From Alistipes sp. (lineage in GTDB: Bacteria > Bacteroidota > Bacteroidia > Bacteroidales > Rikenellaceae): 9,430 nt of DNA. Below, piece by piece: positions 7,111 to 9,430 of the stretch. Location: positions 1 to 9,430 of the forward strand of contig JAIEHQ010000088.1 of assembly GCA_029065825.1 (NCBI GenBank). Reading direction: 5' to 3'. The translations under genes and the position numbers were made by a program. A model generated the notes under the pieces. That model saw nothing but the letters and a program-made list of their open reading frames with translations. It was not told where the DNA came from and made no database searches. How positions within the stretch are numbered: position 1 is the stretch's first letter; every line of letters starts with the position of its first letter.

Positions 7111-7678
7111 CCTGCTCTGCATCGAGCCGATCGGCACCCCCGACCGGTTGCGGCAGCATGTCACGGAGGAGGAGCTGCGGCAGGCCGGAGCGTTGGGAAC
7201 GGCCCGCCGGCAGGCCGAATTCCTGAGCTGGCGGGCGATCGTACGCCGCCATCTGCCCGGAGCCGAAATCGCCTACGACGCGGTCGGCGCCCCCCAGGTC
7301 CGGAACCATCCGGTCCGCATCGGAGTCTCGCACGGAGCGGGCTACGTCGCGGTCTGCTTCTCCGAACGCCGCTGCGCCGTTGATATCGAATCGCCCCGGC
7401 GCGACTTCGCACGCATCGCCCCCCGCTTCGCCACCGCCGAGGAGCGCGCCCTGCGGGACGATCCCCTGCTGCTGCCGCTGCTCTGGTGCGCGAAGGAGAC
7501 CCTCTACAAATATGCGGGGCGCAGGGAGCTGCGGCTGCTGGAGGACCTGCGAATCGAGCGGATCGACATGGCGGAGCGACGCATGACGGGCCGCATCCTC
7601 GGCGGCGAGCCGCTGCGCATCGACTTCCGCTGCGAGGCCGACTACGCCGCCGCCTGGATCCTGCACGAAGCGGACTGA
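7103..7678 (+). CDS. 4'-phosphopantetheinyl transferase (Sfp superfamily)
   Basis: Transfers the 4'-phosphopantetheine arm of CoA to a serine of carrier proteins, activating acyl carrier protein or other thiotemplate carriers. It has 191 residues, in the range of compact single-gene Sfp-type enzymes. Diagnostic motifs: VSHGAGYVAV (75-84, CoA/carrier contact), AVDIE (92-96, Asp94 and Glu96 as Mg2+ ligands) and WCAKETLYK (128-136, the WxxKE motif with the catalytic Glu). All key residues are present. The ATG at 7103 overlaps the last 8 nt of gldE (ATGAATAA), a typical coupling arrangement, so it is probably translated from the same mRNA. The substrate cannot be told from sequence; no carrier protein or synthase gene is in the window, so the housekeeping fatty-acid ACP is the simplest guess. 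I do not assign a symbol because Sfp, AcpT and other names are used for different subgroups. Confidence 0.92.
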   Translation: MNNLLCIEPIGTPDRLRQHVTEEELRQAGALGTARRQAEFLSWRAIVRRHLPGAEIAYDAVGAPQVRNHPVRIGVSHGAGYVAVCFSERRCAVDIESPRRDFARIAPRFATAEERALRDDPLLLPLLWCAKETLYKYAGRRELRLLEDLRIERIDMAERRMTGRILGGEPLRIDFRCEADYAAAWILHEAD

Positions 7679-7837
7679 AGCGCAGCCCGTTTCTCCTCGC
7701 AACGGACGGCTTCCTCCTCCAGCCCCCTATCCTCCGCCCCCTCACAGCAGAGGGCCGGCCGGCACCCGTCCCGTCCGAATTTTCGCACTTCGGATACACC
7801 TCATCGACTCCCGCCCGGCAAAATACGGGCAACCTCG
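7679..7837 (+). other. Non-coding spacer after the phosphopantetheinyl transferase gene
   Basis: Pyrimidine-rich, GC-rich sequence without a convincing gene. It contains weak inverted repeats only: CCGTT/AACGG (7687-7705), TCCGAA/TTCGGA (7774-7794), and GGCAAAA (7817-7823), which can pair with TTTTGCC at 7838-7844. None is followed by a T-run, so no intrinsic terminator is called. The transcript of the ftsZ-gldE block may end here by another route. Confidence 0.5.
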
Positions 7838-7861
7838 TTTTGCCTTCGCTTATTCGTATCT
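7838..7861 (+). repeat. Upstream copy of a 24-nt direct repeat
   Basis: Matches 7913-7936 at 22 of 24 positions (differences at 7845 and 7859); the two copies start 75 nt apart. The shared core is CGCTTATTCGTA. In this copy neither flanking promoter box survives: the -7 position reads TATCTCGA and the -33 position reads CCTC. It is either a decayed promoter duplicate or a binding site. Confidence 0.7.
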
Positions 7862-7896
7862 CGACTTGGTTTCAAATACTCCGGTCTCGGTATAAT

Positions 7897-7911
7897 CAAA
7901 CCTAAGGTTTG
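7897..7911 (+). promoter_or_regulatory. Palindrome overlapping the recG -33 box, possible operator
   Basis: CAAACCTAAGGTTTG is a perfect 7-bp inverted repeat around a single central A (7904). Its right arm contains the TTTG -33 element of the recG promoter (7908-7911). A bound dimeric regulator here would interfere with or assist RNA polymerase. No regulator family is recognised. Confidence 0.4.
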
Positions 7912-7939
7912 CTTTTGCCCTCGCTTATTCGTACCTTTG
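7908..7939 (+). promoter_or_regulatory. Bacteroidota-type promoter of recG
   Basis: TTTG at 7908-7911, a 20-nt spacer, and TACCTTTG at 7932-7939 match the known primary sigma consensus of the phylum (TTTG, 19-21 nt, TAnnTTTG) in both boxes and in spacing. The box ends 10 nt before the recG ATG. The spacer contains most of the downstream copy of the 24-nt repeat. Confidence 0.8.
7913..7936 (+). repeat. Downstream copy of the 24-nt direct repeat (in the recG promoter)
   Basis: Partner of 7838-7861. It begins just after the -33 box and runs into the -7 box, so the conserved sequence is mainly the promoter spacer (core CGCTTATTCGTA), which is not normally conserved in promoters of this type. Confidence 0.7.
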
Positions 7940-7949
7940 ACATGAAAAT

Positions 7950-9430
7950 ATGGGCGATATTCTCGATAACGACATCAAGTTCGTCGCCGGTGTGGGCGAG
8001 GCACGGGCCCGTCTGCTGGAGAAGGAGCTGGGCATCCGCACGTTGGGCGACATGCTCAGCCACTATCCGTTCCGCTACATCGACCGCACGAAGATCTACC
8101 GCATGGCCGACATCCCCCCGGAGGAGACGGCCCTGCTTCAGGTGCGCGGACGTATCACAGGGGTAAACTACGCCGGCGCAGGGCGCAAGCGGCGCTTCAC
8201 GGCCCTGCTCAACGACGGAAGCGGCCGAATGGCCGAGCTCGTCTGGTTTCACGGAATCAAATGGATCGAGAAGCGGATCGAAGTGGGGCGCGAATACCTG
8301 GTCTTCGGCCGCCCCTCCTTCTTCAAGGGGGAGCTTTCGATGGTCCACCCCGAGATCGAGACCATCGAGAAAGCCTTCGCCCGCAAGGCCGAGAGCGGCA
8401 TGCAAGGCATCTACTCCTCGACCGAGAAACTGAGCAGCGTGCTCGGCACCAAAGGGTTCTACACGATCCTCTGCAACCTCTGGCCGATGGTGCGCGACCG
8501 CATCCGCGAGACGCTGCCCGAGACGCTGCGCAGCTGCTACGGACTGCCGACCCTGCGCGATGCGCTCTACAACATCCATTTCCCGCAATCGCCCGAACTG
8601 CTGCGGCAGGCACGCTACCGGCTCAAGTTCGACGAACTGCTGGGCATACAGCTCAACGTACAGGCGCGCCGCACTTCGCGGATGGCCAAAAACAACGGCT
8701 TTCTGTTCCCCAAAGTGGGCGGGCTGTTCAACACCTTTTTCAACGAGAAACTCCCCTTTCCGCTGACGGGTGCCCAGAAACGGGTGGTCCGCGAGATCCG
8801 CCGGGACACCGTCTCGGGCTTCCAAATGAACCGCCTGCTGCAGGGCGACGTGGGAAGCGGCAAGACCCTCGTGGCGCTGCTCTCGATGCTGCTGGCCGCC
8901 GATAACGGATTCCAGGCCTGCATGATGGCCCCCACCGAGATCCTCGCCCGCCAGCACTACGCCACCTTCCGGCGCATGCTGGAGGGACTGCCCGTGCGGG
9001 TGGCGGTCCTTACCGGCTCCTCGCGCGCCCGCGAACGGCGGGAGGCGCTCGAAGGGGTGGCCGACGGATCGGTCGGCCTGCTGATCGGCACCCACGCCCT
9101 GATCGAGGAGAAGGTGCGCTTCGCCAACCTCGGCTTCGTGGTCATCGACGAGCAGCACCGCTTCGGCGTGGAGCAGCGGGCCCGACTCTGGACCAAGAAC
9201 GCGCAGCCGCCCCATATCCTCGTGATGACCGCCACCCCGATCCCGCGCACGCTCGCCATGACGCTCTACGGCGACCTCGACGTCTCGGTCATCGACGAGC
9301 TGCCGCCGGGCCGCCGGCCGATACGCACGGTCCACTACACCGACGCGGCACGGCTGCGGCTCTTCGGCTTCATGCGGCAGCAGATCGCGCTGGGGCGGCA
9401 GGTCTATGTGGTCTATCCCCTCATCAAGGA
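7950..9430 (+). CDS. recG: ATP-dependent DNA helicase RecG (3' end outside window)
   Basis: Branch-migration helicase that remodels stalled forks and recombination intermediates. 493 codons are present of the roughly 700 usual, continuous and without a stop to the window edge. The N-terminal wedge region has KFVAGVGEARARLL (10-23), HYPFRYIDR (38-46) and an OB-fold (about 62-135, including LNDGSGRMAELVWF 87-100). The helicase core has the Q-like motif PLTGAQKRVV (271-280), Walker A GDVGSGKT (299-306), APTEILARQH (327-336), GTHAL (380-384), DEQH (400-403) and TATPIPRTLAMT (427-438), followed by VIDELPPGRRP (447-457). The second RecA-like domain begins with GRQVYVVYPLIK. The ATG at 7950 is forced: the in-frame codon 7938-7940 is TGA and no other start codon lies between. 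It has its own promoter and is probably not part of the gldE transcript. The nearby ATG at 7942 is out of frame. Confidence 0.96.
   Translation, partial: MGDILDNDIKFVAGVGEARARLLEKELGIRTLGDMLSHYPFRYIDRTKIYRMADIPPEETALLQVRGRITGVNYAGAGRKRRFTALLNDGSGRMAELVWFHGIKWIEKRIEVGREYLVFGRPSFFKGELSMVHPEIETIEKAFARKAESGMQGIYSSTEKLSSVLGTKGFYTILCNLWPMVRDRIRETLPETLRSCYGLPTLRDALYNIHFPQSPELLRQARYRLKFDELLGIQLNVQARRTSRMAKNNGFLFPKVGGLFNTFFNEKLPFPLTGAQKRVVREIRRDTVSGFQMNRLLQGDVGSGKTLVALLSMLLAADNGFQACMMAPTEILARQHYATFRRMLEGLPVRVAVLTGSSRARERREALEGVADGSVGLLIGTHALIEEKVRFANLGFVVIDEQHRFGVEQRARLWTKNAQPPHILVMTATPIPRTLAMTLYGDLDVSVIDELPPGRRPIRTVHYTDAARLRLFGFMRQQIALGRQVYVVYPLIK

Noticed and set aside
3595..7164. A 1189-codon open frame on the minus strand across ftsA, ftsZ and gldE
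   Set aside because: ftsA, ftsZ and gldE happen to share one frame, and the antisense codons lie exactly opposite theirs. The frame stays open because these GC-rich genes avoid TTA, CTA and TCA codons; it ends where ftsA uses a TCA (3595-3597). The translation has no recognisable domain.
7687..7794. Possible intrinsic terminators after the phosphopantetheinyl transferase gene
   Set aside because: Only 5-6 bp stems with 9-nt loops and no T-tract; too weak to call.
7909..8166. Short 85-codon frame starting TTG just before recG
   Set aside because: It runs over the promoter and the recG start in another frame, and its translation is Ser/Arg-rich with no support.
7902..9335. A 477-codon minus-strand open frame opposite recG
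   Set aside because: It is in register with recG codons, and recG is certain from its helicase motifs.

Overview
The window is an AT-poor stretch of a Bacteroidota chromosome. The best guess is a high-GC Bacteroidales related to Alistipes (Rikenellaceae). Reasons: no Shine-Dalgarno sequences are visible before the starts, TAnnTTTG-type promoter boxes occur, FtsZ carries a 'PAY' tail peptide of the Bacteroidota type, a GldE-like CBS protein is present, and the genes are very rich in G/C-ending codons. The genus is inference; the phylum call is fairly secure. All genes are on the + strand and are housekeeping genes.

Layout. (1) 2-106: last 34 codons of an endonuclease III (nth), with its 4Fe-4S cysteine cluster. 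(2) 107-303: intergenic region with two small hairpins and a candidate promoter. (3) 304-5811: a compact tail of the division and cell-wall (dcw) cluster in the order murC, ftsQ, ftsA, ftsZ. (4) 5863-7678: gldE and a 4'-phosphopantetheinyl transferase gene that overlap by 8 nt. (5) 7679-7949: a 271-nt non-coding region ending in a strong Bacteroidota-type promoter with an overlapping palindrome and a duplicated 24-nt motif. (6) 7950-9430: the first 493 codons of recG, running off the end.

How the genes work together. MurC adds L-Ala to UDP-MurNAc, the first amino acid of the peptidoglycan stem. FtsQ is the bitopic divisome protein, FtsA anchors FtsZ to the membrane, and FtsZ forms the ring. 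gldE and the phosphopantetheinyl transferase gene probably ride on the same transcript but have no obvious division role. nth and recG are DNA-repair genes flanking the block; recG has its own promoter.

The main unusual points are a charged, probably coiled-coil insertion of about 110 residues inside the extracytoplasmic part of FtsQ; an AT-rich, rare-codon patch at the end of that insertion that also contains a promoter-like box; a long proline-rich linker in FtsA; and the recG control region (imperfect 24-nt direct repeat, palindrome on the -33 box, and an almost leaderless start). No mobile element, CRISPR array, tRNA or rRNA was seen. I found no clear sign of a wholly new multi-gene system here.
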